Origin: Fuerstiella sp.
GTDB taxonomy: Bacteria > Planctomycetota > Planctomycetia > Planctomycetales > Planctomycetaceae
Assembly: GCA_022447225.1 (NCBI GenBank)
Contig: JAKVAZ010000007.1
Location: forward strand, 453,043 to 517,042
Direction: 5' to 3'
Length of the DNA stretch: 64,000 bases
Under the pieces are notes generated by a model. It saw nothing but the letters and a program-made list of their open reading frames with translations, was not told where the DNA came from and searched no databases. This document shows positions 30,625 through 41,098 of this stretch, one piece after another; position 1 is the stretch's first letter; each line of letters starts with the position of its first letter. A program made the translations under genes and the position numbers.

Positions 30625-32055
30625 CTATCCGTCAACAACACGATTGGTCAGCAGATCACCAGCGACTTTCGCACCGGTTACCGTCACGTCTGAAGGAGTT
30701 TCAAGACGCCCGCTTTGGGGATACTGTACCCGCTTGTGGTCCAGCCCCAGTTGGTGACACACGGTGGCGATCACATCGGGAACACTGACCCGGTTGACCA
30801 CGCTCTTGTAACCAAACTCGTCTGTTTCACCGTAAATCAGTCCCGCTTTGAATCCTCCACCGGCAAACCACACCGTAAAAGCGTTACGGTTATGGTCCCG
30901 ACCTAACCCGTTTTGTGTTGTTGGAAGCCGGCCGAATTCACCGGCCCACATGACAATCGTGCTGTCCAGCAGACCACGGGCCTTGAGATCCTTGACCAGT
31001 GCCGTCGACCCGATATCAGTTTCCAGGGCGATATCATCCATTCCTTTGCGGATGTCACGGTGATGATCCCATGGTTGCAGAGGCTTGGTCATCACCTGCA
31101 CAAACCGCACCCCCGATTCCACCAGACGGCGAGCCATCAAACAACGTTTACCGTATTTCGCAGTGACCGGATTGTCGAGACCGTAGAGTTTCTTCGTTGC
31201 ATTTGTTTCACTGGAAAGATCAAGGACTTTCGGTGCTTCGAGTTGCATCCGGGCGGCCAGTTCAAAGTTTTCGATCCGTGCGTCAAGCTCTGATTCGCCC
31301 GGTCGATCACGATGGTGTGCCTGATTCAGTTTTGCCAGGAAATCCAGGTTTGCTCGCTGAGCTCCCCGCGGGAGAGAAGTCGCGGGATTCAAGTGGTGAA
31401 CAGGGACTCCGCGGGTACTGAACTCAACGCCCTGATACAAAGCGGGCAGAAAGGCATTCGACCAAAGTTGTTTTCCCCCAACTGCGTAGCCATCCGGATC
31501 CCGAAGTACCACGTAGGCCGGGAGATTCCTGTTCTCGCTGCCCAGTGCATAGCTGATCCAGGCTCCCATTACCGGTCTTCCTGGAAAGATCTTGCACGTC
31601 AGCAGCATGTTGAGCCCTTCCAGATGATTGTTGTGCTCGGTATGCATCGAACGCACAAAGCACAGATCATCAACGATGGTGCTCAAATGGGGTAATGCTT
31701 CGGAAACGTCCATGCCGCATTCACCGTATTTTCCAAATTTGAGCGGGGACGGCAGCAGACTATTGACATTATTTGGCTGGTGAATTTCCACTCCGTCCGG
31801 ATGTGGCTTGCCGGCCAATTGTGAGAGTTGGGGCTTCGGATCAAACAGATCCATCTGGCTTGGGCCCCCACTTTGAACCAGCTGGATAACGGCTTTGACG
31901 TTGCTGGGAAAATGAGTTCTGCGAACCTGAAGATCATTGTGTATCGTGACCTCAGATTCGGACAATGCCTCCGCGCCCAATAAATCAGCAACGGCGATCT
32001 GACCAAGACCAAAACCTGAAAGCCCGAGAATTTCCCGACGACTGAGTTGTATCAT
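30625..32055 (-). CDS. DUF1501 domain protein
   Basis: 476 residues from the ATG at 32055 (MIQLSRREILGLSGFG, a twin-arginine-like leader); the frame is open to 32133. Conserved blocks: VIQLVQSGGPSQMDLFDPKP, DVSEALPHLSTIVDDLCFVR, GAWISYALGSENRNLPAYVV, RFVQVMTKPLQPWDHH, DSTIVMWAGEFGRLP and DVIATVCHQLGLDHKRV. Located 8 bp upstream of the DUF1553 gene and surely in the same operon. The TAT-like leader suggests export of the folded protein. Confidence 0.92.
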   Translation of the reverse strand: MIQLSRREILGLSGFGLGQIAVADLLGAEALSESEVTIHNDLQVRRTHFPSNVKAVIQLVQSGGPSQMDLFDPKPQLSQLAGKPHPDGVEIHQPNNVNSLLPSPLKFGKYGECGMDVSEALPHLSTIVDDLCFVRSMHTEHNNHLEGLNMLLTCKIFPGRPVMGAWISYALGSENRNLPAYVVLRDPDGYAVGGKQLWSNAFLPALYQGVEFSTRGVPVHHLNPATSLPRGAQRANLDFLAKLNQAHHRDRPGESELDARIENFELAARMQLEAPKVLDLSSETNATKKLYGLDNPVTAKYGKRCLMARRLVESGVRFVQVMTKPLQPWDHHRDIRKGMDDIALETDIGSTALVKDLKARGLLDSTIVMWAGEFGRLPTTQNGLGRDHNRNAFTVWFAGGGFKAGLIYGETDEFGYKSVVNRVSVPDVIATVCHQLGLDHKRVQYPQSGRLETPSDVTVTGAKVAGDLLTNRVVDG

Positions 32056-32720
32056 GTGACCGTCATACCTGTCGCGCACATCAAAACACGAAACCGGAGT
32101 GTCATTTCTGTGGCCTGCCCGATTCATAAGCATAATCGCTGTCGCCGCATGATCCAGGAACAGATCAGTTTAAATCAGTCAGCCACAGAACAGCCGTTCC
32201 GCAGATTATACTCTGGTTTTGGCAAAGATCACGCCGTATCAGCATCGGTTCCAGTCTCCCTCCCTGAATCCGTTAACCGAAATATTATGTCGAAAACGTT
32301 TTGACCCTCATTTCTTCGAAGTTTCAATTGACGAATTTGACGATCCGGATTGTCGAGATTGCGATTTCCTGCGCGGAGGCAGGAATCGATCGTATCTGCA
32401 ATCGTCGCTGTGCGGCCGTGGTGAAGTTAGGTGCCGATCAAAGCACGTGAGGTCTGGTATTAGTTGAAGTAAGCAGCGAAGGAAACCGCCCGGGCGGAAG
32501 TCGAACAGCACGCGTGTGAACTGAACATCGCTCTGAGAGACCAGCAGTCACGGAGCCATTCCACTGCAGTATCCGGGGAAGCAGAAGAAGTATGAACGTG
32601 ATGACGTTCGGGGAGTCACTTCCATTCACCGCAGCCGTAAAGTCAGCAGTACGACCGCAAAAAATAAACAGCCCGTTACCGTGACGCATTCCGCCACCAA
32701 TTGATTGATGACCAGAGCGT
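32056..32720. other. Intergenic, no gene supported
   Basis: About 660 bp between two DUF1501 genes. Frames on both strands are short and lack motifs; the promoter of the DUF1501/DUF1553 operon should lie at its right-hand end, as read on the minus strand. Confidence 0.45.
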
Positions 32721-34070
32721 TCAGACGAGTTCCTGCATCACGCCGTAACGGTCGTTGTCGACCAGATACTGTGGCCGGCCCTGAAGATCATTGAGCGTCA
32801 AATGTCGTACATCAACGCCCATGTTGTGGTACATCGTGGCAAAGACATCCTGAAAGTGAACGGGTCGTTCCGTTGCATATTCTCCCAGCCGGTTTGTAGC
32901 ACCGATGACCTGTCCGGTTCGCATACCGCCGCCAGCCATCAGAGCACAGCTGACTCGGGGCCAGTGGTCCCGACCGCCTCTTTCGTTGATCTTCGGCGTT
33001 CGACCAAATTCACCCCACACCACTACCGTCACGTCATCAAGCATGTCGCGACGTTCGAGATCCTCGATCAATGCGGTGACGCCCTGATCGAGCATTGGGA
33101 AATCCTGGCGAGCCCGGGTGAAATTGCCGCCGTGCCAGTCCCAGCGGCTGAACGCCAGTGTCACGCAGCGCACGCCGGACTGAATCAGTCGACGCGCCAC
33201 CAGAAAATGGTCAAGCAGCTTCTGGGCGCCATCTTTCTGTTTGGCAGGCGTGCCGCGACCGTAGCGGTCGCGGAGCTTCGTGTCCTCACGTTCCACATCC
33301 AGTGCTTCGGCAAGCTTGCTTGAAGTCAGGATTCCCAGAGCCTGTTCATTGAAAGCATCGATCCCTTCCATCTTACGGCTGGCGTCAGCCTCCCGACGAA
33401 AGCGGTCGAGTGACGTCAAAACACTTTGGCGGTCTCGCAGACGGTCAAGCGTGACACCGTTTAGTGTCATATTCTCTCGCGATTCAGCATTCGGTTTGAA
33501 CGGCGCGTGTGCCACACCCAGGAATCCTGGATGTCCGGGATCACCCCACCTTTTGAAATTCGTCGGAGCGCAAAGACCGACGAATGGTGGCACAGACGGG
33601 AGTACCGGACCTTGTGTCTTCGACAACACGCTGCCGATTGCCGGCCACCCTCCTGACGGTTGCTGGGGACCGCGGTTACTGCGACCCGTCTGACACTGAA
33701 ATGCCGCATGCCCCACCGCAGCACCCACGATGGAACGAATGAACACGAATTTGTCGGCGATGCCGGCAAGCAGTGGGAATTCTTCGCAAATCTCAATTCC
33801 CGGAACACTTGTAGCGATCGGCTGAAACGGGCCGCGTATCTCCTTAGGCGCTTCAACCTTCAGATCCCACATGTCCTGATGAGGTGGGCCGCCCGGCAAA
33901 AAAATATTGATGATCCCTTTATGGCTGGAGCGAATCTCCGATGCTGCTTCTGCCCGCAGAATCTGTGGAAGACTCATGCCTCCCAGCGCTAAACCACCGA
34001 TCTGTAAGAACGCACGTCTGGGGACACCGTCGCAAAATCGTTCCGTCCTGTCGCCGAGAATTGTTAACAT
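32721..34070 (-). CDS. DUF1501 domain protein (single gene)
   Basis: 449 residues, starting at [15 protein letters not shown], the standard beginning of this subfamily, then the twin-arginine-type [15 protein letters not shown]. Blocks: [80 protein letters not shown] and [16 protein letters not shown], and [16 protein letters not shown] at the C-terminus. It belongs to a different subfamily from the two copies that are paired with DUF1553 (PGGPPHQD instead of GGPSQ). No DUF1553 partner adjoins it. Confidence 0.9.
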   Translation of the reverse strand: MLTILGDRTERFCDGVPRRAFLQIGGLALGGMSLPQILRAEAASEIRSSHKGIINIFLPGGPPHQDMWDLKVEAPKEIRGPFQPIATSVPGIEICEEFPLLAGIADKFVFIRSIVGAAVGHAAFQCQTGRSNRGPQQPSGGWPAIGSVLSKTQGPVLPSVPPFVGLCAPTNFKRWGDPGHPGFLGVAHAPFKPNAESRENMTLNGVTLDRLRDRQSVLTSLDRFRREADASRKMEGIDAFNEQALGILTSSKLAEALDVEREDTKLRDRYGRGTPAKQKDGAQKLLDHFLVARRLIQSGVRCVTLAFSRWDWHGGNFTRARQDFPMLDQGVTALIEDLERRDMLDDVTVVVWGEFGRTPKINERGGRDHWPRVSCALMAGGGMRTGQVIGATNRLGEYATERPVHFQDVFATMYHNMGVDVRHLTLNDLQGRPQYLVDNDRYGVMQELV

Positions 34071-34436
34071 GGCCGAGGACCCCATTTGAAATGAGTTTTC
34101 GATGTAACACCGGGAAACTGATCATCGCCCCGTCTCCGCAGAAGCATGTCCTGTCAGCTGACGGCTGTCACAGCATGCAGTGGTTGCTCTTGCGTGAGTT
34201 ATTTCCCACCGTAAGACCCGTAACCGAACCCAAAATCCAATATCAACGATCTGTAGTTTAATCGACCACTGATGGTCAGGAAACCATTTATAAAGTAGGC
34301 TCACAGCACAGGATACGCAGACGGACTTGACAGAACAAGACGCAACAGTTCCAGAGGTCCCCAAAGTGTGTCAGGGCGTTTAATATACTGACGTTTACCG
34401 TGTTGTGAAGTTTGTTAAGCATTAACAGGAGTCGTC
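34071..34436. other. Divergent intergenic region
   Basis: About 365 bp between the divergent DUF1501 and SDR genes. It must contain both promoters. A good ribosome binding site AGGAG (34428-34432) precedes the SDR start; no operator-like palindrome stands out. Confidence 0.5.
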
Positions 34437-35207
34437 ATGAGTTTGCAGGGAAAAACAGCACTGGTTACCGGAGCCGGACGCGGGATTGGTAAAGGAATTG
34501 CGATAGAACTGGCACGGAGAGGCGCAGACCTTGTGATCAATGACCGTCCGGACGGACAGGATCTGGCCGACACTCTTCAGGAAATTCGGGACCTGTGTCC
34601 GTCTGCAACTGCCATCGAGGCGAATGTCTTTGAGCGATCGGAGTGTGAGCGACTTGTGTCGGCAGCGGTCGAAGCCAGGGGACGGATTGACATCCTGGTC
34701 AGTAATCCTGCAAACATTCTGTGGTGTGAATATCTGAAATTCGATCCCGATGACTTCGAGCGGGTTATCGCCGGCACACTCATTGGTGGTTTTCATCTTA
34801 GTCAGGTGGTCTCTCGACATATGGTCGAACGCGGCGGCGGCGGAAAAATTTTGTTCATTTCAAGTGTCCACGCCGAAATGCCCTACACGCCCTGTGTTGC
34901 ATACAATGCTGCCAAGGCGGGTCTGAATCACATGGCGCGCACCATTGCCCTCGAACTGGCCCCGCATCACATCAATGTCAACTGTATTGAACCGGGGTGG
35001 ATCGATACACCTGGCGAACAGGAGACATTCGGTGAAGACCGACTCCGGGAAGAAGGAGCCAAGCTTCCCTGGGGACGACTTGGGCAGCCGTCGGATATCG
35101 GAAAAGCGGCCGCTTTTCTTGTTTCCGATGAGGCCGAATATGTGACTGCCGAAATGTTACGTGTCGACGGTGCGTTCCTGTTCAAAGATGCAAAAGAAGA
35201 GGTGTAA
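34437..35207 (+). CDS. SDR family oxidoreductase
   Basis: 256 residues of the classical short-chain dehydrogenase fold. Cofactor motif TGAGRGIGKG (residues 10-19), catalytic Ser in ILFISSVH and Tyr/Lys in YNAAKAG. The structural NNAG motif is replaced by SNPAN, a deviation that could weaken binding or merely be tolerated. Related to glucose/3-oxoacyl-ACP reductase-type SDRs; the substrate cannot be told. Preceded by AGGAG 5 nt upstream. Confidence 0.87.
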   Translation: MSLQGKTALVTGAGRGIGKGIAIELARRGADLVINDRPDGQDLADTLQEIRDLCPSATAIEANVFERSECERLVSAAVEARGRIDILVSNPANILWCEYLKFDPDDFERVIAGTLIGGFHLSQVVSRHMVERGGGGKILFISSVHAEMPYTPCVAYNAAKAGLNHMARTIALELAPHHINVNCIEPGWIDTPGEQETFGEDRLREEGAKLPWGRLGQPSDIGKAAAFLVSDEAEYVTAEMLRVDGAFLFKDAKEEV

Positions 35208-35386
35208 GGCTTATACCTGGACTCAACGTCCGGGTACGTTCGTTTGGTCGACCGTGGTGATGTGTACCGCAGAATGATCACGGTGATTGTGGGATATCGC
35301 CGGTTGCTGCAATGGCATCCCGCGCACGAAAAACCTGAATCAGGACTGTTTATTCGTCGACTGGCGGAAATCAAAAATTCCAACAG

Positions 35387-36175
35387 TCAGTCAGATGGTT
35401 TCGGAGGGACACCAAGGCTTTTGCCGCCGTCGATGGCGATGCTGGTCCCGGTCACCATCAGTGCGGCATCGCTCGCTAAGTAAAGTACCGCAGCTGCAAT
35501 TTCATCGACATGAATCATACGACCTGCTGCCCGAGCGATAGGGCTGGCAGCGACAGTCGCCTGGTAGGCAGCAGCCGGATCACCGGTTTCCCGGAGTCCC
35601 TGGTCCATCATAACGGTTTCGCCCACCGGGCCGGGGCAAACAGCGTTGACTCGTATTTGATCGGGGCTGTGGCATAAGGCCAGGCTGCGCGTCAGCGCAA
35701 TCAATGCACCTTTGCTGGTTGAATATACGGGGTCGTGAGCGCGTGGCAGCAGCCCTGCATTGCTCGATATGTTAATGATCGACCCGCCGCCACTCATGTG
35801 GTTCATGGCATGCTTGCTGCAAAGAAATGGCCCTTTCACATTAACACCCATGCAAAAATCCCAGTCTTCTTCGCTGACATCAGGGACTTGTTTGACCATG
35901 CCGACACCTGCATTGTTGACAAGGATGTCAATTTTTCCTGAATGAGTCGCTGCCAGGGCGATTAAACGAATGACGTCCTGTTCAGTAGTCACGTCACAGT
36001 TTGTCGTTGTGACGTTAAGGTCTGTGAACGTTGTACCGTCGTCAGTCGAAGCTGCAATATCACCCCCAAAGACTTTCGCACCGTGGTTCGCCAGCATAAT
36101 GGCAACGGCACGGCCAATACCGGAGGTTGTACCTGTTACCACAGCTGTCTTACCGCTCAGTGAGTTTGTGTTCAT
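35387..36175 (-). CDS. SDR family oxidoreductase
   Basis: 262 residues with TGTTSGIGRAV, NNAGVGMVKQ, Ser in INISSNAG and Y-x3-K in YSTSKGAL, so all catalytic residues are present. The Asp in FGGDIA after the second strand indicates preference for NAD+. Converges with the other SDR gene across a gap of about 180 bp. Substrate unknown. Confidence 0.87.
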   Translation of the reverse strand: MNTNSLSGKTAVVTGTTSGIGRAVAIMLANHGAKVFGGDIAASTDDGTTFTDLNVTTTNCDVTTEQDVIRLIALAATHSGKIDILVNNAGVGMVKQVPDVSEEDWDFCMGVNVKGPFLCSKHAMNHMSGGGSIINISSNAGLLPRAHDPVYSTSKGALIALTRSLALCHSPDQIRVNAVCPGPVGETVMMDQGLRETGDPAAAYQATVAASPIARAAGRMIHVDEIAAAVLYLASDAALMVTGTSIAIDGGKSLGVPPKPSD

Positions 36176-37219
36176 GGTGAGAATGCTTCAGGGCTATTTG
36201 GAAGACAATGTCGGACTGCCGTCACCGTCCGCGGATACAGGTACTGAGACCAAATCGGTCGTATGCTGATGATAATTTTGGCTGTATGCCGGAATGCATC
36301 AAACCTGGTGATGATGGCAGAATGCCGATTTGTTCTAGCAGATGGAAATCCGGCTCGCTATCGGTCGGCCGGCGATCAGGCGGGCATCGAGTGTCTGATT
36401 CAGTACATGACGGGTTCCCCGTTCAGTGGGTTTCGTCTAATGGAAGGTCAGCGACAGCGGGTCGGTCATCCACTGAACAGACGGCCATCATGCCATTGGC
36501 TTTGTCGCACCTGGAGCGTACCCATGTCGATTGGTAGTCAACATTATTCAGTAACCTGTGAACGAGCTGATACCGGATTCGTTGTCTGTTCATACCTACT
36601 CCATGGTTCCGCTGCGATCAACCACCAGTCTGATACCAGGCAGTTGTAGGTTTCAATTGAAGATCTTGTTTTGTGCTCATTTCACGGCCGGTTTTACTTC
36701 TACCGTGTTCTGTTCCGATACAAGCTGTTCGACCATACTCAAGATTGTTTGACCTGTCTGCCTGGCTTTGCCAACTGGTTGCTCCTCTGACCGTATTGGG
36801 TGTCGCATTCGAATCAACGTTAGTGCTTCATTCAAATAGCTACCGGCCGTATGTCCGGGACCACGTAAACCTCATCGTCCCTGATGGTAAGTTGTTTGCA
36901 GCCATTTCAGATCGGGCTCATCGTCCGCGATTGCTTTCGGGGATTGTGTCTGGCGTGACTGTAGGTTTCTGCAAAACGCGGCAATGCTGTTTGACATGTT
37001 TCGCCGCCTCTTACTGCTTCGGAGTTCTCCTCATTTCCTGGTCTGCCTGATGGTGCAGTCACGACATACAGGCTGAATTAATCCATCGAAAGAGGTTTGA
37101 TATAGAGGGGGACGTCGGCTATTTTGAAGGAGCCAGGGAGATTGAAAGCGTTGTCAGATATGAGTTTGTACTCTGTCACCACTCAAAAGTCGGACCTAAA
37201 CACGGCTCAGGAGATTCCT
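36176..37219. other. Long intergenic stretch, no gene supported
   Basis: More than 1 kb upstream of the candidate selenoprotein. Plus-strand frames at 36208-36537, 36263-36649 and 36673-37050 have no recognisable domain, irregular composition and no convincing ribosome binding sites. It may be decayed sequence; I cannot name what it was. The 3' end holds the promoter of the gene at 37220. Confidence 0.45.
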
Positions 37220-38587
37220 GTGAAAAAGTTCGTTTTTGCAAACATGGCCACCGTGCTGCTGCTGGCAGTAGGGATCGCTTTAGGGGCGGACAAGAATCAA
37301 TCCCTGGAAATGCGATCGCTGTCCGCCGATTACGCAAAATGCCACGACGATATCTGCCTCAAACCAGGCGAACAGTCATATCAGAACATTCCGTGGCGTA
37401 CGTCGATCCTGCAGGGCATGGTGGATGGCCAGAAAAGTGACAAGCCGATCATGATCCTCCTGATGAACGGACATCCGCTGGGCTGCACCTGAGGCAACGG
37501 CGTTTCCACCAGACAGTTTGTCTGGACAGACCCCGCGGTACAGGAATTGTCCCAGATGGTTGTCCCCGCAGCCGACAGGATTGAGCACTCGGGTAAGTGG
37601 GGTAAGTGGCTGCAGAACGGAACGGATTTTGTAAGTCGCTTCGCCCAAAACATGATCAAGCAGTGCAAGGATGCGGCTGGCTATCAAGGCGTCTTTGTGG
37701 TGACGCCCAGCGGTCTGCTGCTGGCTGGATCTCATGCGGCGATCCACGACGCGCGGACAGTCGAAAAGCATCTGCGACAGGGATTGGAAAAATGGGAAAA
37801 TCTTTCAAAAGCCGAGCGTCTCATGACCATGGAGGTGTTTGCCAGGACTGTGAGCGAGCTGGGCAATGTTGAACACACAAGCCAGTATCCTCGAGACGGC
37901 CTCGCGCTAAGTGTGATTGCCCGTGACCTGTCCCAAACCAGCAAGCTTCCCAACAGGAACGCGTACAACCTGGATTATGCGTGGTTCCGAAAAGAAGAGG
38001 CACGTGCGTTCGTTCCAGTTCAGCCAGTCCGAGGCGCCAGGCAGGAAGTTCCTCGCGACCTGGTGGAAAGGCTGGCTCGGTTCCACATTATTGATCTTGT
38101 CCGAGGCAACACGGAATCCTATCCAAAAGAGGCAGTGGAGCATGCAGAGCTGTCGACGGAGGTGATCGATGTAAAAGCAGATCTCATCTCGTTGCATTTC
38201 AGGGGCCGAACGCGAACGTCGGAAGCCCAGGCTGAAGCAAAATCGAACGCCAAGGCGTCTGGCACTTCCGAACCTGAAACCCGGGGTGTCGATGCCAGGC
38301 TCGAGGGGCAGGCCGTTTTCGATTTAAAGGCCGAGAAATTTGTCTCGTTTAACCTGGTCGCGGTGTGCAGTCGATGGGGCGTGAATCCTTCTCGCCGTCT
38401 TCATGGACGGGATTTCGGTCCGGCGCCGATGGGGGTTGTTCTTGAGTTGGCCGGAGCCAGCGCCGCTGAGCAAGTCCCTCCCCAGTTCGTTAAATCCTAC
38501 GGATGGAAAACGTTAGATTTCACCATTCCGGAAATCAACGATGTGAGCCCCGATTATTTCACTCGCAATTTGAAAATTGACAATTGA
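37220..38587 (+). CDS. Candidate CxU selenoprotein, thioredoxin-like, with in-frame UGA
   Basis: One frame of 455 codons broken only by TGA at 37490-37492 (codon 91). It starts at GTG 37220, preceded 5 nt upstream by AGGAGA (37209-37214), and opens with a signal peptide (KKFVFANMATVLLLAVGIA). The UGA lies in MNGHPLGC89-T-U91-GNGV, after the strand KPIMILL: the position of a thioredoxin-type redox motif, here CxU. Beyond it the frame runs 365 codons to 38587, with VWTDPAVQELSQ, GVFVVTPSGLLLAGS and a second domain with FDLKAEKFVSFNLVAV. A hairpin at 37509-37525 fits a bacterial SECIS. If Sec is not inserted, only a 90-residue fragment results, and the downstream part has no independent start with a good ribosome binding site. 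No sel genes lie in the window. Alternative: a recent nonsense mutation. Confidence 0.72.
37509..37525 (+). promoter_or_regulatory. Putative bacterial SECIS hairpin
   Basis: CCAGAC (37509-37514), loop AGTTT (37515-37519), GTCTGG (37520-37525): a perfect 6-bp stem with a 5-nt loop. The apical loop begins 22 nt after the UGA, inside the 16-37 nt range described for bacterial SECIS elements, and G is one of the first two loop bases, as required by the bacterial consensus. It lies in the coding sequence, as in all known bacterial cases. A chance hairpin cannot be excluded from one sequence. Confidence 0.65.
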
Positions 38588-38828
38588 AGTGCAGGTTCGG
38601 ATACAGAATCGCCCTCTGAGATCTGCTCATGTCGCGTCAGAGCCAAAGGCCGATGCAGATGAACCGGACCTGGATGTGATGTTCTGCAGTGGCTGTACGA
38701 CAGAACAACGGCTGGAGCGACCGGGGGCTGCTGTCGACCTCAACGAACAGAGGCAGATTAATCTTGTCGACCTCAGTAACACCAAAATTCCCCGCACGGG
38801 GCTGCGGGATCGTGAAGGGCCGGACACG

Positions 38829-40070
38829 TTAGAATGACGAGTTTCGACTGCGGAGAAACTGCGTCCGGAGCCACTTAACCCAGCGTCGCGATCTCTTCTC
38901 TTCGATGTGAACGGGCTCTGCGAGTTCGGGCAAAATCGGACGTTCGGAAGGCCAGGACCGTGGAGCTTCTTGCCAAACATGCTCCAACATACTCTGCAAC
39001 CATTGTAAATAATCTTCAGTGGAGAATCGTTCAACAATCGCATCAAACGCCCCTGCTCCCGCGGACTCCAGCTTAGGGCGATCTCGGTCGAGCATTTTCA
39101 GAATTCGGACCATCTCTGCCGTATTTCCAACTTCGGCAAGAAAGCCGTTAAGACCGGGCTGGATGAGCCTTGCCATTCCACTGACATTGGTCACCACCGG
39201 CACACAACCATTGGCCATGGCTTCCAGCATTGAGATCGAAGTACCTTCGTAGTCTGAAACCAAAATCAATATGTCCGACGACAGCCATAATTTTGGCATC
39301 TCGTCGATACCTACCGCGCCTACCAGCTTTATCTGTCGACGAACGCGTTCTTCGAGTGCACCGACTCTGTTGACCAGGCTCTCTTTGTCGGGTCCGTCTC
39401 CCACAATCCGCAGACAAAACTGTACACCCTCTTTGGTCAAAGCCTCAGCAAGACGGACCAGATCAGTCACGCGTTTTTGCAGTTCGATGATTCTTCCCGC
39501 GTATATCAACTGGAGCGGGACATCCTGCCGGGAGTAACTGCGTTGCAAACCGCGATCCACATTCACCGCATAGGGGCGAATGAGGATGTCCTTTTCCCGA
39601 TGAGGCATTCTGTTTGCAAGCTTCGCTGCAATCTCATCACTCACTGCCACAAAACGGTGAATCAGCGGCTCATAATAGTACAGCAGCTCATAGTAATAAT
39701 TTTCATCAGAATGAGCGTAGCCGATGACTCGAAGGGATTCGGGATCCTCCTGCGATATCAGGGAACAGGTTGCATAAGCGCCACGACTCCAGTTAGGAAT
39801 CACTGTGCCGGGCAAAGCCCGACGGTAATCCTTAGTGAACTGCCTGATGTCGCGTAAATCCAGGTTCGGGCCATTGGGAAGAGTCGAATGTTGACATCGA
39901 ACTACCTGCATGTCCGATGGAAGTCTCGTTGACATCTGGACACCGTAATCCGGATGTTTGATCACAGCAACGTTTTCCCCGGACTCGTTCAGTCGTCGGC
40001 AAATATCCATAGACCAGGTCATGACTCCACTGAGGCACATGCCGTCCGGAAAGACAAAAACGGGTTTCAT
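38829..40070 (-). CDS. Glycosyltransferase family 4
   Basis: 413 residues from ATG 40070, chosen because GGAGGAG lies 5 nt upstream; the frame is open to 40178. GT-B fold: N-terminal domain MKPVFVFPDGMCLSGVMTW, the linker IRPYAVNVDRG, then LQLIYAGRIIELQKRVTDL, CLRIVGDGPDKESL and the donor-binding E-x7-E motif YEGTSISMLEAMANGCVPVV. It transfers a sugar from a nucleotide donor, probably for an exopolysaccharide or glycolipid; acceptor unknown. No other surface-polysaccharide gene adjoins it. Confidence 0.88.
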   Translation of the reverse strand: MKPVFVFPDGMCLSGVMTWSMDICRRLNESGENVAVIKHPDYGVQMSTRLPSDMQVVRCQHSTLPNGPNLDLRDIRQFTKDYRRALPGTVIPNWSRGAYATCSLISQEDPESLRVIGYAHSDENYYYELLYYYEPLIHRFVAVSDEIAAKLANRMPHREKDILIRPYAVNVDRGLQRSYSRQDVPLQLIYAGRIIELQKRVTDLVRLAEALTKEGVQFCLRIVGDGPDKESLVNRVGALEERVRRQIKLVGAVGIDEMPKLWLSSDILILVSDYEGTSISMLEAMANGCVPVVTNVSGMARLIQPGLNGFLAEVGNTAEMVRILKMLDRDRPKLESAGAGAFDAIVERFSTEDYLQWLQSMLEHVWQEAPRSWPSERPILPELAEPVHIEEKRSRRWVKWLRTQFLRSRNSSF

Positions 40071-40283
40071 GACTTCTCCTCCGTCATTCACTGCTTCGGG
40101 GCGGCACGTTTCACAAAATCTACAGTCGTGGAGTATGCCATCGCATTTTACCACAGTCGGGATTTCATTGTTCTTCACCTTTCTGCCATGATCAACTGAC
40201 TGAACGGGCCGCGGCGCTGGCTGACATATAACACTCTATTAAACAAATGACGGGATGATGGTGACAAAATGGGACCGGTCGGA

Positions 40284-40673
40284 TCACGCGGACGGTGCAG
40301 GGGCAGACGTCGCGGCAGGACCAGCCTCCGCAGGCTTTCCTGCAACAGGTCCGACGGCAGCCCAGATCAACAAGGCATAGCCGCACGCGTAAGGCAACGA
40401 CACGATCAGGTTCCCCAGGAAGACGCGGGCACTAAAAGGAAGTCCGCCCTCGCCAAACTCCCCCTCAAGAACCGTATTGAGGATGAAGTCCTGCACGAAG
40501 AAAATCGTCACTTGCAGCAACAAAAACAAACTCAATCCAGCGCCGGCCAGAACGCAGCGCCGGCCTTCGGTGGAGTAACGAAACACACAGGCAACGAGTC
40601 CGGTTATCCAGACCAACAGCGAGGGGAAGGACCCCAACAGCGAAAATACGAACACTTCCAGCGTCATGAGCAC
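40284..40673 (-). CDS. Small membrane protein, unknown function
   Basis: 129 residues with about four hydrophobic segments (VFVFSLLGSFPSLLVWITGL, LAGAGLSLFLLLQVTIFFVQ, and VFLGNLIVSLPYACGYALLI, which may be two) and a Pro/Ala-rich tail (EAGPAATSAPAPSA). I recognise no family. The hydrophobic pattern on this strand is more regular than that of the overlapping frames. Confidence 0.6.
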   Translation of the reverse strand: MLMTLEVFVFSLLGSFPSLLVWITGLVACVFRYSTEGRRCVLAGAGLSLFLLLQVTIFFVQDFILNTVLEGEFGEGGLPFSARVFLGNLIVSLPYACGYALLIWAAVGPVAGKPAEAGPAATSAPAPSA

Positions 40674-41098
40674 AGTCCTCTGAGACTTCTTTGCACTCGG
40701 ACAATCACCTCAGAACATGATACAGAAGCGTCTGCATATACAACACTCACCTTTTTCGGCGATGGTGAGCAAATGGGGACCTGCCGGAACTGCTGCTGAC
40801 TGGTCAGCCCCAGCATACGCCTTTACTTTTTCTCCAGCACCAGAGACGTTCGTAAACCGTTCGTTTCAAAGGTAAGTCCAAAACTCGCAGACTTAATCGA
40901 GTCGATGGCGGACGACAGCCGCGAACCGGTATTGGGCGCTGCGGGACAGCCATAGGCGGTTGACCTCCACTATCTCGCTTTGTTCGTTCCGCTTGAGCTT
41001 AGCTCTCAAATTTGCCTATGCGGCAACATCCTTCTTTTCTTTACCGCAGCAAAACCCTAAGTTGCCTCATGTCTGTACTGAAGGGATCGGAGGGATCT
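40674..41098. other. Divergent intergenic region
   Basis: About 425 bp between the small membrane protein and the SH3 lipoprotein. Nothing but short frames. A purine-rich ribosome binding site (GGAGGGA, 41085-41091) precedes the lipoprotein. Confidence 0.45.

Noticed and set aside
36263..37050. Frames in the long gap before the selenoprotein
   Set aside because: No motif, uneven composition and no ribosome binding site.
37547..38587. Separate gene starting at ATG 37547
   Set aside because: No ribosome binding site before this ATG, and the protein-like frame continues upstream through the UGA without a break.
38577..38837. 86-codon frame after the selenoprotein
   Set aside because: Overlaps the upstream stop and the glycosyltransferase 3' end and has no motif.
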